Positions 31,953-41,203 are shown, counted from the first letter of the stretch. The stretch: 48,202 bases of DNA from Ardenticatenaceae bacterium (GCA_020634495.1 JACKBR010000037.1:1-48202), one strand, 5' to 3'. The notes: generated from the letters alone by a model not told the origin. Translations and numbers: made by a program.

Positions 31953-33158
31953 TTACGTCCAGTCGCGGGCATCTACCATGCCAGGGGCGTCGTCGGCCAG
32001 GGTGCCAGGGGCAATGATTTCCACTTCGTCTACACGCACGCGACAGAGGTTCTGCACGGCCGTTTTCACTTGGTCAGTTACGGCCGTTTCATCTGCGCCC
32101 TCCGCCAGTTCAGCCCGCACCACAAAAAAGTCGCGGTTCTCCGGCTGCGACACCACGCCCTGCACCTTTTGCACGCCGGGAATCTGCCCAGTGGCAAAGC
32201 GCAATTGGTTTGGATGGACAAACATCCCCCGAACTTTGGCCGCCTCGCCGGAACGGCCAACCAAAATAATCGCTCGTTCAGCCTGTGTGCTATGGCCCGG
32301 ATTGGGATCAACATTTACCGCCATGTCGCCCGTGCCAATACGAATCAGCGGGTACACCTTGCTAAAGTTGGTTGCCACCACTTCGCCCGGCTCACCAGGG
32401 CCAACCGGCTGCCCCGTCTCCGGATCAAGCAGTTCAATGATTGGCTCTGGCAGAAGCTGCATCGCCAGGCCATCACCCAGATTCAAAGCCATCAAACCAA
32501 AATCGGCCGTGGCATACGCATTCCCCACCGAAACCCCATGCGCTTCAATAGCCGCCCGCATAGGCGGCAGCAGCGGTTCCGCCGATACCAAGGCATGGGT
32601 CAGGGTCAATTTTTTGCCCAATTCGGCCGCTTTGTCTAATAAATGAAGTAAAAAACTGGGCGTCCCAACGTACCCACTAATCGCCAAATCCTCAATCATC
32701 TTCAGCTGCAAGTCGCTGTTGCCCACCCCACCTGGAACAACAATGCAACCCAGGCGTCTCAGGCTGCTATCAAAGGCCAGTCCGGCTGGCACCAGATGAT
32801 ATGAGAACGAATTTAATACAACCTGCCCTGCCTGAAATCCAGAACGGCGCAAGCACTCAACCGCGCCATCAAAACCATTTTCTTCTTGCGTTATAGCTGG
32901 TTCATAAATGGGGCCTGGCGAAAAAAATATGTGGGTTAGCTGCGCAAAAGGGACGCCAAGCATCCCCCCAAATGGCGGATTGGCCTGTTGCAGATGGACA
33001 AGTTCATCTTTAGGCATAATCGGCAGATGCACCAAATCTGCTACCGTCTGAATATCATGCGGATGAATCCCTGCTTTGTCAAAGCGGGCTTTTACCGCAG
33101 GCGCATTTGCATAAGCAGATTGCACCATTTGCCTTAATCTTTGGTCTACGTCACTCAT
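31953..33158 (-). CDS. PaaK-like phenylacetate-CoA ligase family protein
   Basis: A 401-residue member of the phenylacetate-CoA ligase branch of adenylate-forming enzymes, somewhat shorter than PaaK (about 430). PaaK-like parts are the N-terminal YANAPAVKARFDKAGIHPHDIQTVADLVHLPIMPKDEL, GTPSFLLHLLDKAAELG near 165, SAEPLLPPMRAAIE near 193, VYPLIRIGTGDMA near 290 and the C-terminal GRSGEAAKVRGMFVHPNQL. The Ser/Thr/Gly-rich phosphate loop (TSGTTGKP in active ligases) is instead IFFSPGPIYEPAI, so ATP use is uncertain. It is the last gene of a Liv-type transporter cluster, which suggests CoA activation or sensing of the imported acid. Confidence 0.83.
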   Translation of the reverse strand: MSDVDQRLRQMVQSAYANAPAVKARFDKAGIHPHDIQTVADLVHLPIMPKDELVHLQQANPPFGGMLGVPFAQLTHIFFSPGPIYEPAITQEENGFDGAVECLRRSGFQAGQVVLNSFSYHLVPAGLAFDSSLRRLGCIVVPGGVGNSDLQLKMIEDLAISGYVGTPSFLLHLLDKAAELGKKLTLTHALVSAEPLLPPMRAAIEAHGVSVGNAYATADFGLMALNLGDGLAMQLLPEPIIELLDPETGQPVGPGEPGEVVATNFSKVYPLIRIGTGDMAVNVDPNPGHSTQAERAIILVGRSGEAAKVRGMFVHPNQLRFATGQIPGVQKVQGVVSQPENRDFFVVRAELAEGADETAVTDQVKTAVQNLCRVRVDEVEIIAPGTLADDAPGMVDARDWT

Positions 33159-33228
33159 TGCTTCGCCCTGAAATTTTGCCTGCCCTGCTGCTGCAAGCAG
33201 TAAAATCCAAAATAAAATTGGGTATCAT

Positions 33229-34026
33229 TTACCCAACCCAACGTTTGCGTCTTTTGTAATGTTTTATGTCGCGGTAGCTTTTGCGTTCACCAACGTGGGT
33301 CAAGCCCAGGTAAAATTCCTTGATGTCGGCATTCTCAGCAAGTTGAGAAGCTTTGCCATCTAAAACAACCCGACCCGTTTCCATAACATAGGCGTAACCG
33401 GCCGTTTTTAGAGCCACGTTTGCATTTTGCTCCACCAACAAAATAGACACACCAGATTCTTTGTTGATTTTCTCAATAATCCCAAAAATTGATTGAACCA
33501 GCAGCGGGGCTAAACCCAAGGAAGGCTCATCCAAAAGCATAAGTTTGGGTTTTGCCATTAACGCCCGGCCAATGACAAGCATTTGCTGCTCACCGCCAGA
33601 CAGGTACCCGCTTGTGCGTGTGCGGTACTCTTTCAGTCGCGGAAAATAATTGTATACTTCTGCCAGGTCTTGTTTAATAACGCTGTTGGGCACTTTGCGG
33701 AAGAGCGACCCTGTGAGTAGATTATCTTCCACTGTCAAATGCTGAAATAACGGCCGTCCCTCCAACACCTGCACAATCCCCATCCGCACAATCTCATCCG
33801 GCGTTTTGTTGTCAATCCGCTCACCCTCAAATTCAATACTGCCCCGTGTAACCCGCCCTCGTTCAGCTACCAACAAACCAGAAAGAGCTTTCAAAGTCGT
33901 AGACTTTCCAGCGCCATTCGCCCCCAAAAGTGAGACAATCTGCCCCTGCCCCACTTCAAACGACACGCCACGCAAAACAAGGATAACATCATTATAGACA
34001 ACTTCGATATTATTAACTTTTAGCAT
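33229..34026 (-). CDS. livF: Branched-chain amino acid type ABC ATPase LivF
   Basis: A 265-residue nucleotide-binding protein of the LivF group. Walker A LLGANGAGKST (near residue 34), signature YLSGGEQQML (near 142), Walker B LMLLDEPSLGLAP (near 162) and the switch His region (LLVEQNANVAL) are intact. The C-terminal extension GLTHVGERKSYRDIKHYKRRKRWVG is longer than in classical LivF and typical of versions clustered with acyl-CoA ligases (recalled, not checked). It stands between the substrate-binding protein and the PaaK-like gene on the same strand. Confidence 0.92.
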   Translation of the reverse strand: MLKVNNIEVVYNDVILVLRGVSFEVGQGQIVSLLGANGAGKSTTLKALSGLLVAERGRVTRGSIEFEGERIDNKTPDEIVRMGIVQVLEGRPLFQHLTVEDNLLTGSLFRKVPNSVIKQDLAEVYNYFPRLKEYRTRTSGYLSGGEQQMLVIGRALMAKPKLMLLDEPSLGLAPLLVQSIFGIIEKINKESGVSILLVEQNANVALKTAGYAYVMETGRVVLDGKASQLAENADIKEFYLGLTHVGERKSYRDIKHYKRRKRWVG

Positions 34027-34396
34027 AATGCAGTTAAGTTTGTGATCCTTCCCGAGATTCCATCTTCAGAGGTAGACCGTTTATCTAACCTCCGGAAGGA
34101 CACGCCAATACCAGGCCATTGTGAAACAAAATGCCAGGTACCTCTAATAAACCAGATTTGATCGATTCGCTAAGCCACTCACAGAAAAACTCTTGCAATA
34201 GTCAACAAGATTTCTGGTGATTTACTTGGGTAAACGCCAATATTGAAACCACCTTCGTGCATGAATCTTTTAACTCTTACATATACCCATCTCATTTTGT
34301 TAAGATTGCGCCAGTCTACCAAAAGACAGACTGGCGCAATCAGCTCCTTACCCGACTAAAACAAATAACAAAACTTTGCTCTAAACACGGAGGCTA
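34027..34396. other. Intergenic region between livK- and livF-like genes
   Basis: This 370-base gap has no plausible gene. Its only clear structure is the hairpin at 34304-34341. The rest is AT-rich and could hold a second promoter for livF, but I see no convincing -35/-10 pair. Confidence 0.5.
34304..34341 (-). terminator. Perfect hairpin after the substrate-binding protein gene
   Basis: GATTGCGCCAGTCT (34304-34317) and AGACTGGCGCAATC (34328-34341) form a 14-bp stem with a 10-base loop, followed on the minus strand by TTAACAAAATG. The T run is weak, so partial termination or protection of the livK mRNA 3' end is likely; this would raise binding protein over the downstream subunits. Confidence 0.75.
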
Positions 34397-35923
34397 CTAG
34401 GGCAACGGCCGTGTGTCCGGTAGCTCAAAGAAATCTTCCACAACCACATACTCAATGTGGTCATCCATCCACGTTGCCCGACGAATCTGAGATACCCGGC
34501 CTGAACGATTTCCGTCACAGAAATTTGTCGGCAGAATACCAAGCTCATCGTCTGTACAATGTTCTGGGTCAGTCAGGGCAGCCAGGTAATTTTCCCCAGT
34601 CACACCTTCAATACCGTGCTCATTAACAACCCGCCGCAGGGTAGCAGCAATATTGAAGAAGCTCGCATAACTAGTCAGGTAAGAATTACTCCGATCACTG
34701 TCCGGGTAACCTTTCTCTTCAAAGTTGGAGATCGCTTGTTGAATTCCAGCATTATCCGTATCAGTAAAGGTTAAATAGGGGAACATGGCATAATAGCCAT
34801 CCATCAAAGCCGCATTCTCAGCCATAATATTGATAACATCAATATTATTGGTCCAGTTAACCCCAGAATAAATGGCTTCTTCCCAAACACCCAGCGCACG
34901 AGCAGTGCCAATAACTTGAGCAACACTAAACGAGAGGTTCTGGTTCCAAATGATGTTTGCGCCTTGAAGCAGGCAGCTCTGGATCAACCCGGTGGCATCT
35001 GCCGCCGGATCAATTGGCTGTTCTTCAAGAGGTAAAACGGTAATGCTTGAATCTACCCCGGCAATATAATCCAACGCCTCTGGCGTCGCTGCCCCAGTGC
35101 CATAAGCACCAGCCCAGCCAATGACACAAACCGTAATATCATCCCCAGCGGAGGCTGGCTTAATATCACTCCAATTGTTGTAGGCCCATTCAACAAAGCC
35201 TGCAAATTGGTCGGAATAGATAGGAGGGCTGCTGACAGTATATCCATTTTCTGGAATATAAATGGCCTCTGCATTTAACCCGGCAGCAATGTTTACAATT
35301 TGGTCTTCAATTACCCGCTCATTCAAAGCAATTGTGGCACCACTACCATAGGTCAAAATGATAGCTGGTTTTGGATCAAAGTCCCGAGCTTCTTCGTAGG
35401 CAGCAACTTCAAGATCGACATTGTAATTGGTCTCGCGGAATACAACTTCAAGCGTTGCCCCACAGATTCCCCCAGCGCCGTTAATATCTTCAAGGGCATC
35501 CTCTGTAGCAAAGGCAAACGCATCGCCTAAAATGGCAGCCAATGGGCCTTCACGACCAGCATGTTGATGAAGCGTGATGGTTTCCCCGGTCAGGTCAACT
35601 TCACATCCTTCTTGAAAATCCATGGCTTCTTCTTCATCCGTAGACTCTTCTTCATCCATGACTTCTTCTTCGTCAGCGGTCTCTTCTTCGTCCATGGCCT
35701 CTTCTTCATCCATAGACTCTTCTTCAACCGCAGGCTCTTCTTCATCCATGGCTTCTTCTTCATCCATGGCCTCTTCCTCATCGGCTGCGGTGCTGGTGTC
35801 TTCAGATTCTGTTGTATCTGCGGTATCGGCCGTATCTGTTGAATCATCACCGGCCGTTGAACATGCCGCAAGAGATAAAGCCATCAGTAAACTTAACAGT
35901 AAGATAAAAAGCGATCTCTTCAT
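34397..35923 (-). CDS. ABC transporter substrate-binding lipoprotein (LivK type) with acidic repeat
   Basis: A 508-residue lipoprotein of the branched-chain amino acid binding (Peripla_BP_6) type. The signal peptide ends in LSLAAC with lipid Cys at 21. Residues 48-102 are an acidic tract of six-residue MDEEEA-like repeats, then from about 105 a two-lobe binding fold: VDLTGETITLHQHAGREGPLAAILGDAFAFATEDALEDINGAGGI, later GYTVSSPPIYSDQFAGFVEWA, VCVIGWAGAYG and GANIIWNQNLSFSVAQVIGTARALGVWEEAIYSGVNW. The ligand is not predictable; context (two ligases) favours an organic or aromatic acid over an amino acid. The start has AGGAG nine bases upstream. The tract is unusual for this family, which normally has a short linker. 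Confidence 0.88.
   Translation of the reverse strand: MKRSLFILLLSLLMALSLAACSTAGDDSTDTADTADTTESEDTSTAADEEEAMDEEEAMDEEEPAVEEESMDEEEAMDEEETADEEEVMDEEESTDEEEAMDFQEGCEVDLTGETITLHQHAGREGPLAAILGDAFAFATEDALEDINGAGGICGATLEVVFRETNYNVDLEVAAYEEARDFDPKPAIILTYGSGATIALNERVIEDQIVNIAAGLNAEAIYIPENGYTVSSPPIYSDQFAGFVEWAYNNWSDIKPASAGDDITVCVIGWAGAYGTGAATPEALDYIAGVDSSITVLPLEEQPIDPAADATGLIQSCLLQGANIIWNQNLSFSVAQVIGTARALGVWEEAIYSGVNWTNNIDVINIMAENAALMDGYYAMFPYLTFTDTDNAGIQQAISNFEEKGYPDSDRSNSYLTSYASFFNIAATLRRVVNEHGIEGVTGENYLAALTDPEHCTDDELGILPTNFCDGNRSGRVSQIRRATWMDDHIEYVVVEDFFELPDTRPLP
35618..35782. repeat. Coding minisatellite, 18-bp units (MDEEEA)
   Basis: About nine imperfect 18-bp units encode MDEEEA, MDEEEP, VEEES, MDEEET and similar hexapeptides in the substrate-binding lipoprotein. 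The repetitive GAA/GAT content keeps other frames open and creates long false reading frames on the opposite strand. Confidence 0.9.
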
Positions 35924-36098
35924 TATCGTTTCTCCTTCCAAGAACTTAAGTAAATAGTTTACCCTCAGGACAAAAAAGAGCTCTGAGTAGAAACTAACAA
36001 ATACAAACTTTATCTAAACCAGTTTCACCTCCTTTTGAAAAATGAGAATGAGTGTCTCTTTGCTTACTCGGCACAACCAAGTGTAAACGTCCGCTCGG

Positions 36099-37166
36099 TC
36101 AGCGTGAAAAGGGGCGTAGACGCCAAGACGTTTTTATCAGCTGCCAACGGTAGGCCATGCCCCGTGGCTCAAAAATCAAAAACAGCATCAGCATAAATCC
36201 AAAGAAAATGGGACGAAACGAAGCCAGCAATCCGGCGGCCTGATCTGGAAAAACCAAGGCCAAATGAGTACCGACATCAATGGCAACATCCTCCAACAAA
36301 ATAATGATGGCTGCGCCAAAGAAGGGGCCTAACCTGGTACCCAGGCCGCCCACAACAATCATGCCTAAAAAGGTAATGGATTCTAGTAGGTTATAGCCAA
36401 ATTCGGAACCAATGCCGCGCTGGCCGTGCGCTCTTAACGCGCCAGCAACACCCGCTAACAAGGCAGCGATGAAAAAGGCGGTGAGCTTGGTTGAGAAGAG
36501 GTTTACCCCTAATAATTCAGCTGCCAGGTCATTATCCCGCACTGAAACAAAGGCACGCCCCAGTTTTGTTCTGGTAATGTTGGTCGTTATAACTGTGGTG
36601 ATGAGTAAAAGGATTAAAGAAATATAGACAAATCGTGACACTTCACCAAAGGATTGGCCAGCAATTTCTACAATTGGCAATTCTATAAAGCCGGATGTAC
36701 CGCCTAGGTAATCTTTGTAAATGTGGCGACTTAACCAGGGGATGATAAATTGGGCACCTAGCGTAGCCATTGCTAGATAAAACCCTTTCACACGTAAGGA
36801 AGGCAAACCAAAGATTAAACCTACAAGACCAGTGCCAATGGCTGCCAAGGGAATGGTTAAGTAAATAGGTAATCCCCAGTGAATCATCATGAGGCCGGAC
36901 AGATAGCCGCCAACCATCATGAAGGCAGCCTGCCCTAATGAAATCTGTCCACAATACCCGGTAAGCAAATTGAGGCCTTGCAAAGCAATAATGGTATAAG
37001 CCAGGCGATTTACCGTGTTTACTACGTAGGCGCTGCCCCAGCTTGGAACCGTAAATAATGCCACCAGGGCGGCTATTGTTACCCACCAATGCCAATTTTT
37101 GCGCAGAACGGACATGTCCTGCTCATAGCTTCGATCAAAATCACCTGCTGGTCGTAATACAGACAT
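36099..37166 (-). CDS. livM: Branched-chain amino acid type ABC permease LivM
   Basis: A 355-residue permease with about nine or ten membrane helices. LivM landmarks: NRLAYTIIALQGLNLLTGYCGQISLGQAAFMMVGGYLSG near residue 52, SLRVKGFYLAMATLGAQFII near 123 and the EAA-like loop TKLGRAFVSVRDNDLAAELLGVNLFSTKLTAFFIAALLAGVAGAL near 197. It ends with FEPRGMAYRW. It forms the membrane channel with LivH; its start lies two bases after the LivH stop, so the pair is cotranslated. Confidence 0.93.
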   Translation of the reverse strand: MSVLRPAGDFDRSYEQDMSVLRKNWHWWVTIAALVALFTVPSWGSAYVVNTVNRLAYTIIALQGLNLLTGYCGQISLGQAAFMMVGGYLSGLMMIHWGLPIYLTIPLAAIGTGLVGLIFGLPSLRVKGFYLAMATLGAQFIIPWLSRHIYKDYLGGTSGFIELPIVEIAGQSFGEVSRFVYISLILLLITTVITTNITRTKLGRAFVSVRDNDLAAELLGVNLFSTKLTAFFIAALLAGVAGALRAHGQRGIGSEFGYNLLESITFLGMIVVGGLGTRLGPFFGAAIIILLEDVAIDVGTHLALVFPDQAAGLLASFRPIFFGFMLMLFLIFEPRGMAYRWQLIKTSWRLRPFSR

Positions 37167-37168
37167 TG

Positions 37169-38122
37169 TTAAATCCTTTCGATGCGCTTTTGCCCAAACA
37201 GTCCTTCGGGGCGGAAGACTAATACGATGAGTAACAAGACATAGGGCGCTATTTCTGCTGAGTTGCGCACTTCTATGTTTGTGGAGGCCTGCACGAGTGC
37301 CTGGACCAGTCCTATCAGCAGGCCGCCGACAATGGCACCGGACAGCGATTCCAGGCCGCCCAGCAAAATGGCTGGGAATGCTACGAGAGCTACCAACGAT
37401 AAGGTGGCGCTAATCCCGCTTGTAGTGGCTAACAGGATGCCGCCTAAGGTTGCCAATATCCCAGCAGTCGCCCAGGAAATTCCGAAAACGCGGGGAACTT
37501 TGATGCCTACGCTTCGCGCCAGTTCATGATCTTCAGATGTGGCTCGCATGGACAGACCAATTTTTGTGTAGCGAAAGAAGATGACAAAAAGTACGGCCGC
37601 AATTATTGCGACTGCACATGAAGCCAGTAATGCTTCTTTGATGATGATTCGATCTAAAAAAACGATGCTTTCCCCGTTCACGGGGGGGATGGGTATTTGG
37701 ATTACATCATCGGGGGAGAATAGGGGCGGGGAAAAGTTTTCTGGCTCGACGCCAAAGGCGATGTTGGTTAGCCCTTGAAGCACCTGCCCTAAACCCAGGG
37801 TCATGAGGATGATGGCGAGTAATGGCTGGCCAGACATGGGCCGTAATGCCAGTCGTTCGATGAGTAGGCCGAGGAGTACGGCCGTTACCAATCCTAGTAT
37901 AATCGCCAGCCAAAGGGGTAAGCTAATTAATTCAGAACCATCATTTGTGCCACCACTAAACCACCAGGTAATCCAGGCCCCCACCATCACCAGCTGGCCA
38001 TGAGCAAAATTAAAGACCTCTGACGATTTGTAAATGAGGACAATGCCTAATGCAATAAGGGCTAAGACCCCACCGTTTAAGAGGCCGGTGACGATCTGTT
38101 GGGGTACGAGTGTCCAATTCAT
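37169..38122 (-). CDS. livH: Branched-chain amino acid type ABC permease LivH
   Basis: A 317-residue permease with about eight membrane helices. Landmarks are QQIVTGLLNGGVLALIALGIVLIYKSSEVFNFAHGQLVMVGAW at the start, the cytosolic loop TKIGLSMRATSEDHELARSVGIKVPRVFGISWATAGILATLGGIL near residue 185 and the end VLLLIVLVFRPEGLFGQK. It partners LivM. The upstream neighbour on the same strand is the acyl-CoA synthetase gene, 97 bp away. Confidence 0.94.
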   Translation of the reverse strand: MNWTLVPQQIVTGLLNGGVLALIALGIVLIYKSSEVFNFAHGQLVMVGAWITWWFSGGTNDGSELISLPLWLAIILGLVTAVLLGLLIERLALRPMSGQPLLAIILMTLGLGQVLQGLTNIAFGVEPENFSPPLFSPDDVIQIPIPPVNGESIVFLDRIIIKEALLASCAVAIIAAVLFVIFFRYTKIGLSMRATSEDHELARSVGIKVPRVFGISWATAGILATLGGILLATTSGISATLSLVALVAFPAILLGGLESLSGAIVGGLLIGLVQALVQASTNIEVRNSAEIAPYVLLLIVLVFRPEGLFGQKRIERI

Positions 38123-38218
38123 TCCTCAATTCTCTCCTTGTGGCTAAGTTGTTGATGGGTTGTAGCGAGCGCCCTGACGGCCAGACAAGACAATTAGGCA
38201 ACGGCCGTTACCAATCAA

Positions 38219-40138
38219 TCATGCAGCTAACGACGCAATACGAATATCCGTTTCAATAACATCTTCCCTGCCATCCTGGTAGCGCACCGGGGCCTTAACG
38301 CGAATATTCTTCTGGCCATTGTACATAGCCTCAATAATGTCGAGGTAACGCTCAAACAAAAAGCCACGACGCAGCTTGCGGGTGCGCGTCATTTCAGCCT
38401 CGTCAGCATCAAATTCCTTGTGCATCAACACAAAATGCGATATGCGACCAGCAGGTGGCAAATTCTCGTTAACATCCGCCACAGCTTGCCGAACCAAGTC
38501 ATACACTTCTGGTTTTTGGGATAAATCCACAAAGGTCGTGTAGTTAATGCCCTGTTTTTCTGCCCAACTGCCCACGTTGTCAAAATCAATAATAATGAGC
38601 GCAGTCACAGCCCCGCGCGTTTCCCCACCAATTGCCATCACGTCACGAATATACGGGCTGAACTTAAGCCGCCCTTCAATAAATTGCGGAGAGAATCGCT
38701 CGCCATTGGCCAATTCAATCATATCCTTCACGCGGTCGAGGTAGATTAAATGGCCATCTTCATCTATATAACCAGCATCACCCGTGCAAAACCAACGGCT
38801 TCCGTCTTCTTCGACCAAAATATCCTTAGCGGTAGCCTCAGGATTTTTGTAGTAGCCTTGCATAATGGTTGGGCCACTGATCTGGATTTCACTCGATTCA
38901 CTAATTCGTATGCTTAAGCCTGGCGCTGGTTTACCCACACTGGCAAATTTAATATCTCCATCACGATGAATGGTTGCGCCGCCAGTCACCTCTGTAGAGC
39001 CATACACCTGCTTTAAGTTAACCCCCATCGCGTGGAAAAAACGCATTGCGTCAGGACTTAGTGCAGAACCGGCCGTATAAGCAGACCGTAGGTTAGAAAG
39101 ACCCAGCTTGTCGCGCAGCGGCGCAAAAACCAGCAAATTGCCAAGTGCATAGGCAATCCGCAGCCCAATGCCCACAGCTTCGTTGACAAGTTTCTTGTCC
39201 GCCACCTGGTACCCAATTGGCAGGAAAAACTGGTACAGTTTCCTGTTTAACCAGGAGGCATCATTCATGCGCACCCGAACGGTGGCCACGACTGCATCCC
39301 AAAGACGAGAATTGTATAAAAGGTTTTGCGGGGCAATTTCGCGCACATTTTCACGCACGGTTTCTGGCTCTTCGGGGAAGTTCATTATCATCCCCGTAAC
39401 CACATGCGGAGCAATGCCCAACACCGGTTCAGCTATCCAACCCATTGGCAAAAAGCTAACATGGTTATCCGTTTCGTAGCGTGGATCCACATCCACATAA
39501 GCATTTGCGGAGAACATGATGTTTTCATGGCTCAGCATGACGCCCTTCGGCAAGCCAGTGGTGCCAGAGGTATAGCAAAGCATGGCTAAATCATCGCCCT
39601 TCCCTAGAGCAATTTCTGTTTCAAAACGATCTGGCTCTTTTTCAGCGATGGCACGCCCAATTTTTTGCACTTCTTCATAGGAAATCAGCCAATCTTCGTT
39701 ATAGTCCCACAGACCGCGATCATCCCAATAAATTACTTTCTTCACATGAGGCAGCTCTTCGCGAACCTCAAGCAGCTTATCGCACTGCTCTTGATCCTTG
39801 GCCATGACAAAAACAGCATCGCTATGGTTGATGACATAAGCAAATTCGCTAGCGGTTGCGTCGGTATAAAGGCCAACGGCCGTTCCCCCCACGGCTTGTA
39901 TGCCAACGTACCCCCACATGTAATACCGGTCATTGTCACCCACAGTACACACATGAGCGCCCCGCTGTAATCCCAATGAGATCATGCCCAGGGCAAAGCT
40001 ACTCACCTGCTCGTAAGAATCTTGCCAGGTAAATTCGCGCCAGATGCCAAGCTCCTTCTGACGTAGGGCAACATCTTTTCCGCCGCGCCTTTTTACTTGG
40101 GCCAAAAAATATTGAGGCAGAGTTTGAGGTTTATCCAT
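38219..40138 (-). CDS. Long-chain-type acyl-CoA synthetase (AMP-binding)
   Basis: A 639-residue adenylate-forming acyl-CoA ligase with all core motifs: the phosphate loop YTSGTTGLPKGVMLSHEN near residue 187, YGSTEVTGG near 379, WFCTGDAGYIDEDGHLIYLDR near 441 and the hinge DRVKDMIELANGERFSP. The C-terminal TRTRKLRRGFLFERYLDII contains the likely catalytic Lys region. Length and the large linker resemble long-chain fatty acid CoA synthetases of Liv-cluster type. It activates a carboxylic acid with ATP and CoA. Located between LivG and LivH in the same orientation, it probably traps the imported substrate as a CoA ester. Confidence 0.92.
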   Translation of the reverse strand: MDKPQTLPQYFLAQVKRRGGKDVALRQKELGIWREFTWQDSYEQVSSFALGMISLGLQRGAHVCTVGDNDRYYMWGYVGIQAVGGTAVGLYTDATASEFAYVINHSDAVFVMAKDQEQCDKLLEVREELPHVKKVIYWDDRGLWDYNEDWLISYEEVQKIGRAIAEKEPDRFETEIALGKGDDLAMLCYTSGTTGLPKGVMLSHENIMFSANAYVDVDPRYETDNHVSFLPMGWIAEPVLGIAPHVVTGMIMNFPEEPETVRENVREIAPQNLLYNSRLWDAVVATVRVRMNDASWLNRKLYQFFLPIGYQVADKKLVNEAVGIGLRIAYALGNLLVFAPLRDKLGLSNLRSAYTAGSALSPDAMRFFHAMGVNLKQVYGSTEVTGGATIHRDGDIKFASVGKPAPGLSIRISESSEIQISGPTIMQGYYKNPEATAKDILVEEDGSRWFCTGDAGYIDEDGHLIYLDRVKDMIELANGERFSPQFIEGRLKFSPYIRDVMAIGGETRGAVTALIIIDFDNVGSWAEKQGINYTTFVDLSQKPEVYDLVRQAVADVNENLPPAGRISHFVLMHKEFDADEAEMTRTRKLRRGFLFERYLDIIEAMYNGQKNIRVKAPVRYQDGREDVIETDIRIASLAA

Positions 40139-40225
40139 GTCTCTTCTTTCCCCGTACCAGGAATTGTCGAAATGTTTTTGGGTAACGTCTACACAAGACG
40201 TAAATCGTAGAGAGTTGACAAAGCG

Positions 40226-40999
40226 CTAAGCTTGTCCCAAATAAGCCCGAATCACTTCTTCGTTGTTTCTGATTTCCTCTGGAATGCCATCACCAATCTT
40301 TTTACCAAAGTCAAGCACAACAACTCGTTCCGCAATATCCATCACCAAGCCCATGTCGTGCTCAATCAGAATAATCGTGATCCCGCGACGCTCATGAATG
40401 TCTAAAATGAACCGGGCCATATCTTCTTTTTCTTCAATATTCATGCCCGCCATCGGTTCATCAAGCAAAAGGAGTTCAGGCTCAAGCATCAAAGCACGTC
40501 CTAACTCAACGCGCTTACGCAAGCCATAGGGCAAAGCCCCCACAACTGATTTGCGAATATCAGCAATTTCCAGGAAATCAATAATTTCTTCAACGTGGTG
40601 GCGATGTTTTACTTCTTCTCTTTGGCCCTTTCCCCAATAAATAGCCCCGGCGATGGCGCTTTGTTTCATATGAATGTGTCGGGCAGCCATCAGGTTGTCA
40701 AGTGTACTAAGGCCAGTGTAAAGGGCTATATTCTGAAAAGTTCGGGCAATTCCAAGGGAGGCAATCTTGTGGGTTGGCGTTTTTGTGAGGTCTGTTTGCT
40801 TAAAAAGAATTTCACCTTTTTGTGGTCGATAGAAGCCACTGATGCAGTTCAACATGGATGTTTTCCCAGCACCATTTGGGCCAATTATAGCCCTCATCTC
40901 ACCCCGCTTCACGGTAAATCCAACATTGGAGAGCGCTGTGTTTCCCCCAAAGCTCAAAGATACATTTTTGACGTCAAGTAACACAGTGTCTGAATTCAT
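40226..40999 (-). CDS. livG: Branched-chain amino acid type ABC ATPase LivG
   Basis: A 257-residue nucleotide-binding protein of the LivG group: Walker A IGPNGAGKTSMLNCISGFY near residue 37, IARTFQNIALYTGLSTLDNLM near 82, signature LPYGLRKRVELGRAL near 150 (LivG-type, not LSGGQ), Walker B LLLLDEPMAGMN near 172 and the switch motif LIEHDMGLVMDIA. It is the first gene of the minus-strand transporter cluster; the two CTGTACAAAA copies at 41123-41156 lie in its upstream region. Confidence 0.93.
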   Translation of the reverse strand: MNSDTVLLDVKNVSLSFGGNTALSNVGFTVKRGEMRAIIGPNGAGKTSMLNCISGFYRPQKGEILFKQTDLTKTPTHKIASLGIARTFQNIALYTGLSTLDNLMAARHIHMKQSAIAGAIYWGKGQREEVKHRHHVEEIIDFLEIADIRKSVVGALPYGLRKRVELGRALMLEPELLLLDEPMAGMNIEEKEDMARFILDIHERRGITIILIEHDMGLVMDIAERVVVLDFGKKIGDGIPEEIRNNEEVIRAYLGQA

Positions 41000-41122
41000 G
41001 CAGCCTCTAATTTGTATAAGGAGGTGTAAACGACCTTGACCAGCTATGTGTTAGGCGAACTAGTAATTTATAGGAATTTATTGGGTGAACTTTCTTGGCT
41101 AAGCTTATTCTTTTTGTAACTA

Positions 41123-41156
41123 CTGTACAAAAGGTTTACTTCTCTTCTGTACAAAA
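41123..41156. promoter_or_regulatory. Two direct repeats of CTGTACAAAA upstream of the Liv cluster
   Basis: CTGTACAAAA occurs at 41123-41132 and 41147-41156, a 24-base period, each with a TGTACA palindromic core. On the minus strand TTGTAC of the proximal copy stands 17 bases before TAAGCT, a possible promoter. A regulator recognising TGTACA half-sites is a reasonable guess. Confidence 0.42.
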
Positions 41157-41203
41157 ATTACCATAATCACAAACGGATGGCAAGAAATTGCTTAAAATCA
41201 AAC

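Noticed and set aside
35561..35957. Long plus-strand reading frames (about 93-111 codons, Ser- or Phe-rich) opposite the binding-protein gene
   Set aside because: They are a by-product of the GAA/GAT repeat on the other strand, have no ribosome sites and give low-complexity peptides.
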